Shown here in pieces: positions 1-7,302 of a DNA stretch of 64,000 nucleotides. This DNA comes from LMUY01 sp965198565. GTDB lineage: Bacteria; Pseudomonadota; Alphaproteobacteria; Acetobacterales; Acetobacteraceae. Position numbers and translations under genes: made by a program. The notes under the pieces were generated by a model. It was not told where the DNA came from and ran no database searches. It saw only the letters and a list, made by a program, of their open reading frames with translations. Where the stretch lies: positions 4,092,001 to 4,156,000 of the forward strand of contig OZ240665.1 in the NCBI GenBank assembly GCA_965198565.1. The letters are read 5' to 3'. Each line of letters begins with the position of its first letter. Position 1 is the first letter of the stretch.

Positions 1-169
1 CCGTTCTTGCTCCATCGATGGCGACATAGGTGCGGGAGTCGCCCGATTGGTCGTTCTTGACCACCCTCGCCCGCAGCCAGGTGTTGCGGGCGGGCTCGCC
101 ACAGTCGAATGCCTCGATGTCGTGGTCTGGAGCGAGAGCGACGATGTCCAGCGAACCCACGACTGGCAT
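1..169 (-). CDS. GNAT-family toxin of a TacAT-like module (N-terminal part, cut by window edge)
   Basis: The reading frame opens with ATG at 169 on the minus strand and runs off the left edge after about 56 codons. The visible part reads MPVVGSLDIVALAPDHDIEA, then a F-D-C-G-E-P-x-x-N-x-W-L segment and a G-D-S-R-T-Y-V strand. This is the N-terminal signature of GNAT acetyltransferase toxins of the TacT/AtaT type, which block translation by acetylating aminoacyl-tRNA. It starts 2 bp after the stop of the upstream DUF1778-type antitoxin, so the two are almost certainly co-transcribed. Catalytic residues further downstream cannot be seen. The family call is firm from the motif and context; the substrate is not known. 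Confidence 0.85.
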   Translation of the reverse strand, partial: MPVVGSLDIVALAPDHDIEAFDCGEPARNTWLRARVVKNDQSGDSRTYVAIDGART

Positions 170-171
170 CG

Positions 172-492
172 CTAGTCCCTTGGGGCATCCTTCAGCAGCC
201 ACTGAATGGTTGCATCACTGGGCATGGTTGCATCACTGGGCGCGCTGTCTGCTTCGTCGAGCATCGCCTGCACGCGCGCCCACCCGTCCTCGGTCGCATA
301 GAACACGCGCGGCGTGGCCACGATCTCCTCGGCGGCGGCGAGGCCGTGGGTGAGGAGGAACTCGCTCATCGTGGTGTGGCGGGCATTCGCCGCCGCGGTC
401 AGCAACGCTTTCGCATTCGGCGTGACGCGAAGCTCGATGCGCTCGGCCTTGCCGCTCTTTTCTGCGACGAGGGTCAGTCCCTGTTCGATCAT
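172..492 (-). CDS. DUF1778/TacA-type antitoxin
   Basis: This 106-residue protein has a ribbon-helix-helix-like N-terminal half (R-I-E-L-R-V-T-P-N-A-K near residues 18-28, then a T-T-M-S-E-F helix) typical of DUF1778 antitoxins. The C-terminal tail contains Y-A-T-E-D-G-W-A, the segment that normally wraps around the GNAT toxin. In this family the antitoxin binds DNA to autoregulate and neutralises the toxin by direct contact. An AGGAGG ribosome site lies just upstream of the ATG at 492. The toxin gene follows after 2 bp. The tail carries a duplicated P-S-D-A-T segment caused by an 18-bp tandem duplication, lengthening it beyond the usual end. Confidence 0.9.
   Translation of the reverse strand: MIEQGLTLVAEKSGKAERIELRVTPNAKALLTAAANARHTTMSEFLLTHGLAAAEEIVATPRVFYATEDGWARVQAMLDEADSAPSDATMPSDATIQWLLKDAPRD
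207..242. repeat. 18-bp tandem duplication in antitoxin 3' end
   Basis: Two adjacent copies of an 18-bp unit beginning tggttgcatcactgggc lie at 207-224 and 225-242. They are in frame and duplicate six residues (around P-S-D-A-T) in the toxin-contacting tail of the antitoxin. Confidence 0.9.
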
Positions 493-526
493 GTCGAAAT
501 CCTCCTACTGCAGTGGATGGTAGCGT

Positions 527-541
527 ACGGACATCGTCCGT
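527..541. promoter_or_regulatory. Inverted repeat upstream of toxin-antitoxin operon, possible operator
   Basis: A perfect inverted repeat ACGGAC-ATC-GTCCGT lies about 35 bp upstream of the antitoxin start. Ribbon-helix-helix antitoxins commonly bind such palindromes to repress their own operon, so an operator role is a reasonable inference. It also sits just downstream of the minus-strand gene ending at 554, so a role in 3'-end formation cannot be excluded. Confidence 0.45.
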
Positions 542-553
542 GCAAGAGGAGTG

Positions 554-1627
554 TCAGGAATGCGCCAGCCAGGCCTGGAAGCGCTGCTCCAGCTTGGCGC
601 CGTTGTCGTGCCAAAAGCCTTCGTCGATCTGCAGCGCCCCGGCCAGGTTGGCGGCCGCGGTCGGCGAGCTGGCCTGCAGGTCGGGCGGCAGCGCCTCGTT
701 GGCGCCCTTCACGGTCGGACCATAGGGCACCGCCGTGGTCAGCGACGCCTGGCGCGCCGGGTCACTGGCGTAGGCGAGCAGCTTGAGCGCCGTCGTCAGG
801 TGCGGGCTGCCCTTCATCACGGCCCAGGATTGCACCGCATACAAGCAGCCGGACCATTGCAGGCCGAAATGGCCGCCTGCGCGGTTCGCCATCGACACCG
901 GCACGTTCTCGGCGCTGGACAGCAGCACCTCGCCCGATTTCAGCATCTGCGCCGCCCCCGTATCCGGCATCCACCAGGCGAGGTAGGGCTTGAGCTGGTC
1001 CAGTTTGTGGAACGCGCGGTCCACACCGTCATCGGTGCGCAGCGTGCGGTAGACGTCGCCCGGCGCGACCCCGTCGGCGAGCAGCGCGATCTCCAGCGTG
1101 GTGCGCGCGCTGCGCCGCAGGCCCCGCTTGCCGGGATAGCGCGCGATGTCCCAGAAGTCCGCCCAGGTGGGCGTGCCTTGGAACTTGTCGCGATCCCAGG
1201 CCAGCACCAGGCTGCTGACCGCCGTGCCGACGCCGCAGTCGCTGACGGCGAACGGCAGGAACCGGTCCTTGCCGCCGAGCGCCGACCAATCCAGCTTCTC
1301 GAACAACCCGGCGTCGCAACCGGGGCCCAGAGCCGCCGGGTCGACCAGCACGACATCCCAACCCGGCACGCCTGCGTTTGGGCCGCGCCGCAGCTCGTCC
1401 AGCTCGCCGCTCCAGCTCGAGAGCTTCACCGCCGTTCCGGTGGCGGCGGTGAAGGGCTTGAAATACGTCTCGCTCTGCGCGGCCTGCAACGCGCCGCCCC
1501 GGCTCGCCACCGCAACGTTCAGCGTCGGGGTTGGAGCCGGTGCGATTGCCGGCGCATCTGCCGCCGCCGCAGAACAAGTGGCCAGCGCGCCGGCGGCGGC
1601 GGCCAAGAACGTGCGGCGGATGATCAA
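554..1627 (-). CDS. ABC transporter periplasmic substrate-binding protein (PotD-like)
   Basis: A 357-residue exported protein. The N-terminus has I-R-R-T-F-L followed by an alanine-rich hydrophobic stretch, consistent with a Tat or Sec signal. The mature part has features of polyamine/iron-type family 1 binding proteins: an opening beta-strand L-N-V-A-V-A-S-R-G-G, a K-P-F-T-A-A-T-G-T segment, W-D-V-V-L-V-D and V-S-S-L-V-L-A-W-D. It should capture a small solute in the periplasm for an ABC importer. No permease or ATPase gene is adjacent, so the substrate cannot be assigned. The start at 1627 places the twin-arginine-like motif directly at the N-terminus. Confidence 0.8.
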   Translation of the reverse strand: MIIRRTFLAAAAGALATCSAAAADAPAIAPAPTPTLNVAVASRGGALQAAQSETYFKPFTAATGTAVKLSSWSGELDELRRGPNAGVPGWDVVLVDPAALGPGCDAGLFEKLDWSALGGKDRFLPFAVSDCGVGTAVSSLVLAWDRDKFQGTPTWADFWDIARYPGKRGLRRSARTTLEIALLADGVAPGDVYRTLRTDDGVDRAFHKLDQLKPYLAWWMPDTGAAQMLKSGEVLLSSAENVPVSMANRAGGHFGLQWSGCLYAVQSWAVMKGSPHLTTALKLLAYASDPARQASLTTAVPYGPTVKGANEALPPDLQASSPTAAANLAGALQIDEGFWHDNGAKLEQRFQAWLAHS

Positions 1628-1810
1628 ACGGTCGATCCTGGCAACGGGGCGTTCACGTCAGATTAGCGGCCGGGCGCAACAACGAGCAATCCCACCGTGC
1701 CCGCCAGGTTTTGATCCTGCAGGGTGAAATCGGCCGCAGGACTGGCAACCCCGTACAGGGGCAAGCGTTCAGCCGCCACAAATTCACGTCTCTCGTGAGG
1801 ACACATCAGC

Positions 1811-2068
1811 ATGGCCAGTACTTTCACCGCCGACGACGCACAAGCCCAGATCAATGCGCTGCGCAAGCAGGTCAATCAACTCATGGGCGATCGCGTGACG
1901 CCGGTGCTGCAGGATGCGGCCGAGCGGGCGCAGAGCACCGCGCGGCAAGCGACCGACTACACCCGCGAGCAGGCTGAGAGCGTTGCCGAGCAGGTTCGCG
2001 GCCGCCCGCTGGTGGCCATCCTGGTGGCGGGGGCTGTGGGATACGTGCTCGGCCGGTTCGTGCGCTGA
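1811..2068 (+). CDS. DUF883 (YqjD/ElaB-like) membrane-anchored protein
   Basis: An 85-residue protein with a long charged amphipathic helix (residues 5-60, rich in Q, A, E and R) and one C-terminal transmembrane segment ending G-Y-V-L-G-R-F-V-R. This is the layout of the DUF883/YqjD family, inner-membrane proteins reported to bind ribosomes through the helical region in E. coli. It is followed after 4 bp by a two-span membrane protein, as in YqjD-YqjE pairs. A GAGGA lies about 10 bp before the ATG. Confidence 0.85.
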   Translation: MASTFTADDAQAQINALRKQVNQLMGDRVTPVLQDAAERAQSTARQATDYTREQAESVAEQVRGRPLVAILVAGAVGYVLGRFVR

Positions 2069-2072
2069 GCCG

Positions 2073-2543
2073 ATGAGAACGGTCGATCTCGGGCGGACCG
2101 CCGCCCAGGCTGAAGTGCTGCGCCTGCGCCGGCTGATCCGGCGGCAGGTGTGGCGAGCCATCTGGGCGGTTGTCGCGGTCGTGTTCGTGATCGCCGTTCT
2201 CGTCATGGTCCATGTCCTGGCGTTCATGATCATCTCCGACTGGCTGCCGCCGGTTTGGAGCGCAGCCATCGTGCTGGCGTTCGACCTCCTGGTCACGATC
2301 CTGTTCGCCGTGCTGGCGCTGCGCGGCGCGCCAGACCGGGTCGAGGCGGAGGCGAAGGCGATCCGGGACCAAGCCTTGGCGGAAATGCGGGAGAGCCTTG
2401 CGGTGACGGCCTTGATGAGCCCGCTGACCCGCCTGGCCGTCCGCTCGGCTGGCCGCAAGAACCTGGTGGGGATGACTCTGGCGGCGCTGGCGACCACCTT
2501 CATGGCCAAGAGCCGAACCAAAGACCGCCCCAAGAGACAATAG
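2073..2543 (+). CDS. Phage-holin/YqjE-like small membrane protein
   Basis: A 156-residue protein with two hydrophobic spans (about residues 30-55 and 65-90), a charged loop and a basic C-terminus (K-S-R-T-K-D-R-P-K-R-Q). The arrangement matches the 'phage holin family'/YqjE-like proteins that accompany DUF883 genes; these are not necessarily phage holins. The ATG at 2073, just after the DUF883 stop, was chosen because longer upstream starts would overlap that gene. Its TAG stop overlaps the GTG start of the next gene, so the three genes are probably one operon. Function is unknown. Confidence 0.75.
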   Translation: MRTVDLGRTAAQAEVLRLRRLIRRQVWRAIWAVVAVVFVIAVLVMVHVLAFMIISDWLPPVWSAAIVLAFDLLVTILFAVLALRGAPDRVEAEAKAIRDQALAEMRESLAVTALMSPLTRLAVRSAGRKNLVGMTLAALATTFMAKSRTKDRPKRQ

Positions 2544-3553
2544 TGAGCACGGACGCGACCGTCCTGGCGCGGCAGCGGGGCCGCGTCGGGCATATCCTGC
2601 TCAACCGGCCGGCGGCGCTGAACGCGTTGGACCTGGGTATGATCCGCGCCATCGCCGAGGCGCTGACCGCTTGGCAGGACGACCCGGCGGTCCATGCCGT
2701 GGTAGTGGAAGGCGCCGGCGGCCGAGCGTTCTGCGCCGGGGGCGATATTCGCGCCGCCCGGGCCGGCGTGCTGGCGGGGCGGCATGAAGAGGTTCACAGC
2801 TTCTTCAAGGAAGAATACGCCCTCAACGGCCAGATTGCGGCCTACCCGAAGCCGTATGTCGCTCTGATCGGCGGCATCTGCATGGGGGGCGGGCTCGGCG
2901 TGTCGGTCCATGGCGCTTATCGCGTCACCACGGGCGAGGCGCTGTTTGCCATGCCCGAGACGGGGATCGCGCTGTTCCCGGACGTCGGCGCCAGCTACCT
3001 GCTGCCGCGGCTGCGCGGATGCATCGGCATGTATATGGGGCTGGTCGGCGCCCGCTTGACCGGGGGTGATGCGGCCTTCGCCGGCCTGGCGACGCATGTC
3101 ACTGACCCAGCGACGTTGGCGCAACTCCCCGACGCATTGGCGGAGCACGGCGTTGCCGCCTTGGCGGGCGTGACGCAGCCGTTCGAGGCACCGGTCGCCG
3201 CCCACATGGCTGAGATCGACCATTGCTTCAGCGCCGCCACTCTCCCCGAGGTGTTGCAACGGTTGGCCGAGACCGACAACGAGTGGTCGCGCCAGACGCT
3301 GCTGACGTTGCGGGCGAACTCGCCTTCCGCGTTGCAATGGACGTTCCGACTGCTGCGGGCCGGCGCGGAACGCACGCTGGCGGCCTGCCTGGCGGCTGAA
3401 CTTGCGCTCACGGACTTCGTTACGCGCCACCCGGATTTTGCCGAGGGCGTGCGCGCGATGGTGGTGGACAAGGATCGGACGCCGCGTTGGTCGCCGGCGG
3501 CGCTCGAGGAGGTGGATGAGAGGGCGATCGAGGAGATGTTCGAAGCAAGCTGA
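2543..3553 (+). CDS. 3-hydroxyisobutyryl-CoA hydrolase (crotonase superfamily)
   Basis: A 336-residue crotonase-fold enzyme. G-R-A-F-C-A-G-G-D-I-R near residue 60 forms the oxyanion hole and CoA site. M-P-E-T-G-I-A-L-F-P-D-V-G near residues 135-147 carries the Glu and Asp that set 3-hydroxyisobutyryl-CoA hydrolases apart from enoyl-CoA hydratases. The length (about 340-350 usual) and a C-terminal R-A-M-V-V-D-K-D motif agree. The reaction releases 3-hydroxyisobutyrate in valine breakdown. Start is a GTG at 2543 that overlaps the previous stop (TAGTG), so translation is coupled. An enoyl-CoA hydratase/isomerase with another substrate remains a weaker alternative. Confidence 0.88.
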   Translation: MSTDATVLARQRGRVGHILLNRPAALNALDLGMIRAIAEALTAWQDDPAVHAVVVEGAGGRAFCAGGDIRAARAGVLAGRHEEVHSFFKEEYALNGQIAAYPKPYVALIGGICMGGGLGVSVHGAYRVTTGEALFAMPETGIALFPDVGASYLLPRLRGCIGMYMGLVGARLTGGDAAFAGLATHVTDPATLAQLPDALAEHGVAALAGVTQPFEAPVAAHMAEIDHCFSAATLPEVLQRLAETDNEWSRQTLLTLRANSPSALQWTFRLLRAGAERTLAACLAAELALTDFVTRHPDFAEGVRAMVVDKDRTPRWSPAALEEVDERAIEEMFEAS

Positions 3554-3610
3554 CGATTTGCGTGGCTGCGCTGCCCATCCTGGAGGACTCGATGGTCTCC
3601 CTGCTTCTTG

Positions 3611-4780
3611 TTATGGCCGCAGCATGACCTTGATGCAGCCATCCTGCTTCTCCCGGAACACGCTGTACATGCCCGGGCCATCCTCGAGGCTCACCTTGTG
3701 GGTGATGACGAAGGACGGGTCGATGTCGCCCTTCTCGATATGCGCCAACAGCTTGGGCAGGTAGCGCTGCACCGGCGTCTGGGCCATCTTGAAGGTCAGC
3801 CCGCGATTGATCGCGCTGCCCATCGGCACCTTGTCGACCAGGCCGCCATAGACGCCGATGATCGACACGATGCCGAAGTTGCGGGTGTTGTTGATCGCCT
3901 GGCGCAGCACGTGCGGGCGGTCGGTGCCAACGCCCACCATCTGCTTGGCGCGATCCAGCATGCTGTCGAAGCTGGCGGAGGTGTGCGGCTCGGTGCCGAC
4001 CGCGTCGATGCAGGCGTCGGCGCCGCGGCCGTGGGTGAGTTCCTGGATGCGGTCGTAGACGTCCTCTTGCATGAAGTCGATCGTGATCGCGCCGGCGGCT
4101 TCGGCCATGCGCAGGCGCTCCGGCACCGTGTCCACCGCGATCACGCGCTCGGCCCCGAGCATGAAGGCGCTGCGGATGGAGAACTGGGCGACTGGGCCGC
4201 AGCCGAACACAACGATGGTCTCGCCGCCTTTGATCTCGCAGAACTCGGCGCCCATGTAGCCGGTCGGGAAGATGTCCGACAGGAACAGCACCTGCTCGTC
4301 GCTGAGCCCCTGCGGCACCTTGATCGGCCCGACATCGGCATACGGCACGCGCAGGTATTCCGCCTGCCCGCCCGGATAGCCGCCCAACAGGTGCGAGTAG
4401 CCGAACAGCCCGGCGGGAGAATGCCCCCACAGCTCGGCCGCCATGCGCGCGTTCGGGTTGGAGCGCTCGCAGCCGGAGAAGTAGCCGCGCTTGCAGAAGA
4501 AGCACTCGCCGCAGGAGATGGTGAACGGCACCACGACGCGGTCGCCCACCTTCAACGAGCCGCATTCCCGGCCCACCTCGACGACCTCGCCCATGGTCTC
4601 ATGACCGAGGATGTCGCCGCTCTTCATCGAGGGGATGACGCCGTCGAACAGGTGCAGGTCGGAGCCGCAGATGGCGCAGGCGGTGACCTTGATCACCGCG
4701 TCGCGCGGATGTTGGATCTTGGGGTCGGGGACGGTGTCGCAGCGGATGTCGCCCTTGCCGTGCCATGTCAGCGCTTTCAT
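3611..4780 (-). CDS. Zinc-dependent alcohol dehydrogenase (formaldehyde-dehydrogenase-like MDR)
   Basis: A 389-residue medium-chain dehydrogenase. Catalytic zinc ligands are in A-I-C-G-S-D-L-H (about residue 40) and G-H-E-T-M-G-E-V (about 62). A structural zinc loop follows (C-G-E-C-F-F-C-K-R-G then a fourth Cys). The NAD-binding motif is F-G-C-G-P-V-A-Q near residue 190. The long insertion between the structural zinc and cofactor domain, and the D-A-C-I-D-A-V-G-T-E motif, are typical of glutathione-independent formaldehyde dehydrogenase-like enzymes. AGGAGG lies upstream of the ATG at 4780. It is divergent from the SDR gene. The substrate is inferred only at the level of alcohol/aldehyde. 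Confidence 0.88.
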   Translation of the reverse strand: MKALTWHGKGDIRCDTVPDPKIQHPRDAVIKVTACAICGSDLHLFDGVIPSMKSGDILGHETMGEVVEVGRECGSLKVGDRVVVPFTISCGECFFCKRGYFSGCERSNPNARMAAELWGHSPAGLFGYSHLLGGYPGGQAEYLRVPYADVGPIKVPQGLSDEQVLFLSDIFPTGYMGAEFCEIKGGETIVVFGCGPVAQFSIRSAFMLGAERVIAVDTVPERLRMAEAAGAITIDFMQEDVYDRIQELTHGRGADACIDAVGTEPHTSASFDSMLDRAKQMVGVGTDRPHVLRQAINNTRNFGIVSIIGVYGGLVDKVPMGSAINRGLTFKMAQTPVQRYLPKLLAHIEKGDIDPSFVITHKVSLEDGPGMYSVFREKQDGCIKVMLRP

Positions 4781-4975
4781 TTGGGCCCTCCTTGAGCGTC
4801 GCTGCATGCAACGGAGGCCTGCCCGCCGGGTTTGGCCGCTCGCGAAGGCGTTTTCGTTGCACTGGCACGGGTTCTGCGTCATCACGCGCACGACCGAGGG
4901 TCCGGCTTGCTCAACCCGGGCAAGCTGCGCAGCCATCGGGGCGCATCGTTGTCGCGCCACATAGGGGGACCGCGC

Positions 4976-5722
4976 ATGAGCCAGCCTAAAGTTGCCCTGG
5001 TCACCGGCGCCCAGCGCGGGATCGGCCGGGCCATCGCGCTCAAGGCCGGCCGGCTCGGCTTCGCGGTGGCGGTGAACCACATGGAGGAAGACGCCGACGC
5101 CGCCTCCGTGGTGGCCGAGATCGTTGCCGCCGGCGGGGCGGCCATGACGGTGCGGGGCGATGTCAGCCGCGTGCCCGACACCGAGGCGATGGTGGAGGCG
5201 GTGCGCGCCGGGTTCGGCCGGCTGGACGTGCTGGTGAACAACGCCGGCATCTTCCCGCGCGTGGACTTCCTGCAGATGCGCGAGTCGGACTGGGATCCGG
5301 TGCTCGACGTGAACCTCAAAGGCACCTGCTTCAGCACGCTCGCCGCGGCGAAACTGATGATCGCCGTCGGGAGCGGCGGATCGGTGATCAACCTGGCTTC
5401 CTCGGCGATCGATGGCGCGCCCCGCGCCGTGCACTACGCGGCCAGCAAAGGCGGGATCGTCGCGATGACGCGCGCGATGGCGCTGGAACTGGCGCCGCAC
5501 CGCATCCGCGTGAACGCGATCGCGCCCGGGCTCACCAACACACGCCAACCGCGTTTCGGCATGACGGAGGAGCAGATCGCCGCCCGCTCCGCCACGATCC
5601 CGCTCGGGCGGATGGCGGAGCCGGAGGACATCGCCGAGACCGCCGCGTTCCTGATGACGGACGCTTCGGCGATGATCACCGGGCAGACGCTCCACGTGAA
5701 CGGCGGCGCGTACCGGCCTTAG
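4976..5722 (+). CDS. Short-chain dehydrogenase/reductase (3-ketoacyl-ACP reductase-like)
   Basis: A 248-residue classical SDR: cofactor motif T-G-A-Q-R-G-I-G at residues 10-17, N-N-A-G near residue 89, catalytic Ser in L-A-S-S-A-I, Y-A-A-S-K active-site Tyr and Lys, and a G-Q-T-L-H-V-N-G-G C-terminus. Acidic and basic residues after the second beta-strand do not clearly settle NAD versus NADP. The ATG at 4976 is preceded by AGGGGG. No pathway neighbours reveal its substrate; naming follows closest family resemblance only. Confidence 0.88.
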   Translation: MSQPKVALVTGAQRGIGRAIALKAGRLGFAVAVNHMEEDADAASVVAEIVAAGGAAMTVRGDVSRVPDTEAMVEAVRAGFGRLDVLVNNAGIFPRVDFLQMRESDWDPVLDVNLKGTCFSTLAAAKLMIAVGSGGSVINLASSAIDGAPRAVHYAASKGGIVAMTRAMALELAPHRIRVNAIAPGLTNTRQPRFGMTEEQIAARSATIPLGRMAEPEDIAETAAFLMTDASAMITGQTLHVNGGAYRP

Positions 5723-5846
5723 GATTGTCCTATCGTCATGCCGGGCCTTGAGCCTATCCATGGCACCAGGAGGGAAGGCTGCGTGCGTGGCCCTGGATCG
5801 CCACGCCCTCGGGTCGCGATGACGGTGCGGGCTCATAGCCGCTGGT

Positions 5847-5863
5847 ATTAGGACCTGCCTAAT
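5847..5863. repeat. 17-bp palindrome ATTAGG-N5-CCTAAT overlapping the puhB stop
   Basis: The arms ATTAGG and CCTAAT are perfect complements with a 5-bp spacer and span the TAG stop of puhB. The same arms with a different spacer occur at 8851-8867 inside pufM. It could act as a weak 3'-end hairpin or a protein site; neither can be decided here. Confidence 0.55.
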
Positions 5864-6467
5864 CCGCCGCTTCGGCGAGCTGGTGCACCGGCTGGTTCAC
5901 GGCAGTCACGCATCGGGCCAGCGCGGTCGCTACCAGGCCGGCCTGCGGCACGCCGCGCAGCATCGGCTCGGCCCGCACCAGCCGCCACGGCCGCACCAAC
6001 GGCCAGGTTTTCAACAGCCCCACCTTGTGCCCGGCGCGAAGCTGCAGCGGGATGTCCCCAGCGTGATCCGCACGCATGCGCACGCTCACCGTCGCAATCG
6101 CCCGGTGCGGGATGGAGAGCGTGCCGGCCAGCGCCGCACCGTAGCGCAACACGATGCGGTCGGTGGTGATGGTGTAGTGGATGCTGCGCCAGGTGGCATG
6201 GGCGATCGCCAGCACGAACAGCAAAGCAAGCACCAAGGCGCCCACCAGCGGCAGGGTGGCGTGCAGCGTCGCGGCCCGGCTCATATGCTGCGCCTGCGCG
6301 CTCAGCCCGTTGGCCACCAGCAGCAGCCCGAAGTAGAACACGATGGCGCGAAGGTGGAACACGTCCAACACGATGCGCCGCCACGAGGGCACCGCTTGCC
6401 AGACCAAGCGCTCACCCGCCTGCAGCCGCACCGGCGGCAGGCGGGACGGACGGAACAGCGCCATCAT
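5859..6467 (-). CDS. puhB: Photosynthetic complex assembly protein PuhB
   Basis: A 202-residue membrane protein. The N-terminus has L-Q-A-G-E-R-L-V-W-Q-A-V-P-S-W, followed by two or three hydrophobic spans (about residues 35-55 and 75-95). A bacterial PH-like domain then begins Y-T-I-T-T-D-R-I-V-L-R-Y-G-A. This is the PuhB pattern; PuhB assists assembly of the reaction-centre/core complex in purple bacteria. Its start overlaps the puhA stop by four bases (ATGA), so it is the last gene of the reaction-centre operon. Here it would have no LH1 genes beside it, so a role in reaction-centre assembly itself is inferred. Confidence 0.9.
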   Translation of the reverse strand: MMALFRPSRLPPVRLQAGERLVWQAVPSWRRIVLDVFHLRAIVFYFGLLLVANGLSAQAQHMSRAATLHATLPLVGALVLALLFVLAIAHATWRSIHYTITTDRIVLRYGAALAGTLSIPHRAIATVSVRMRADHAGDIPLQLRAGHKVGLLKTWPLVRPWRLVRAEPMLRGVPQAGLVATALARCVTAVNQPVHQLAEAAD

Positions 6468-7291
6468 GGCTTGGCCCTCATGGCAGCCGTCGCGCCGTGG
6501 AACAGACCGCCAGCGTAATAAGCGTTCACCTGGTCCTCCTCTCGTGCCGTGATCCGGTCGGCGTGTGCCAGCGCGGGGATGTCGGCGAACTGCCAGCTCC
6601 GCAGCGCCACGACGCGAATCTCCCGCGCCTTGAGCTTGATGTCGGCGTAGAAGATCGGCAGCAGGACGCGGCGCCCAGGGTCGCTATGCACGGGGCCACT
6701 ATGCACGGGGGTGCTATGCACGGGGGCGGCCTCGTAGCCCAGCTCGACTTCCAGGTAGCGCAGGATCTTGGCCGAGCGATCGACCCAGAAATCCACCACC
6801 GTGCCCACCCGGTTCCATCGCGCGTCGAACACCGCCATGCCGCGCGGGTCCGCCTCGCCCTCACGCACGCGCCATTCCTCGCGTTCGCGTATGGGCACGA
6901 GCTGCAACTCGCCATCGGCCAAGCGAAACGGCTCTTCCGGGCGCATCACCCAGGTCGCCGGCCCCAAGCCGGACAGCAGCGGATTGCCGATCGGCTCGAT
7001 CGAGGCGCCGCCGAAGCGGTCGGTGTAACGGCCGTGTGCGGGTGGCTCCGCATAGTAGTGCGGCAGCTCGGTGGTGCCGCCCTCGAGCAGGTGCAGCGTC
7101 TTGACCGGGGGCTGCTCCGGGAAGCCGATCAGGCGGCCGTGATGCATCTGCGGCCCCGGCTCGTCGAGCGGGTAGCCCTCCCGCTTGTCCTCACGTCGGA
7201 GGTAATAGACCAGGGCGAGAAAGAACAGGAAGAAGGCGATGAGGGCCAATTGGGCGACGTCGATCTGCTGCGTAATGGCGCCGGGCTGCAT
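6464..7291 (-). CDS. puhA: Photosynthetic reaction centre H subunit
   Basis: A 275-residue protein with the PuhA layout: a short periplasmic N-terminus, one transmembrane helix (about residues 12-32, L-A-L-I-A-F-F-L-F-F-L-A-L-V-Y-Y-L), the charged R-R-E-D-K-R-E-G-Y-P-L boundary, and a cytoplasmic PRC-barrel domain with W-V-D-R-S and R-Y-L-E-V-E-L. The H subunit caps the quinone side and conducts protons to QB. The family is usually about 255-260 residues. The surplus includes a P-V-H-S tandem repeat near residues 191-205 in the barrel. It starts 11 bp after pufC, an unusual position since puhA normally sits in a separate puh operon. Confidence 0.95.
   Translation of the reverse strand: MQPGAITQQIDVAQLALIAFFLFFLALVYYLRREDKREGYPLDEPGPQMHHGRLIGFPEQPPVKTLHLLEGGTTELPHYYAEPPAHGRYTDRFGGASIEPIGNPLLSGLGPATWVMRPEEPFRLADGELQLVPIREREEWRVREGEADPRGMAVFDARWNRVGTVVDFWVDRSAKILRYLEVELGYEAAPVHSTPVHSGPVHSDPGRRVLLPIFYADIKLKAREIRVVALRSWQFADIPALAHADRITAREEDQVNAYYAGGLFHGATAAMRAKP
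6684..6728. repeat. 15-bp x3 tandem repeat inside puhA
   Basis: Three adjacent in-frame units beginning ctatgcacgggg encode a repeated P-V-H-S segment in the cytoplasmic domain of the H subunit. Other short in-frame tandem repeats occur elsewhere in this window. Confidence 0.85.
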
Positions 7292-7302
7292 GTTGGATGC
7301 TC

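Noticed and set aside
1628..1810. Possible riboswitch upstream of the binding-protein gene
   Set aside because: No conserved core such as the TPP or cobalamin box was seen.
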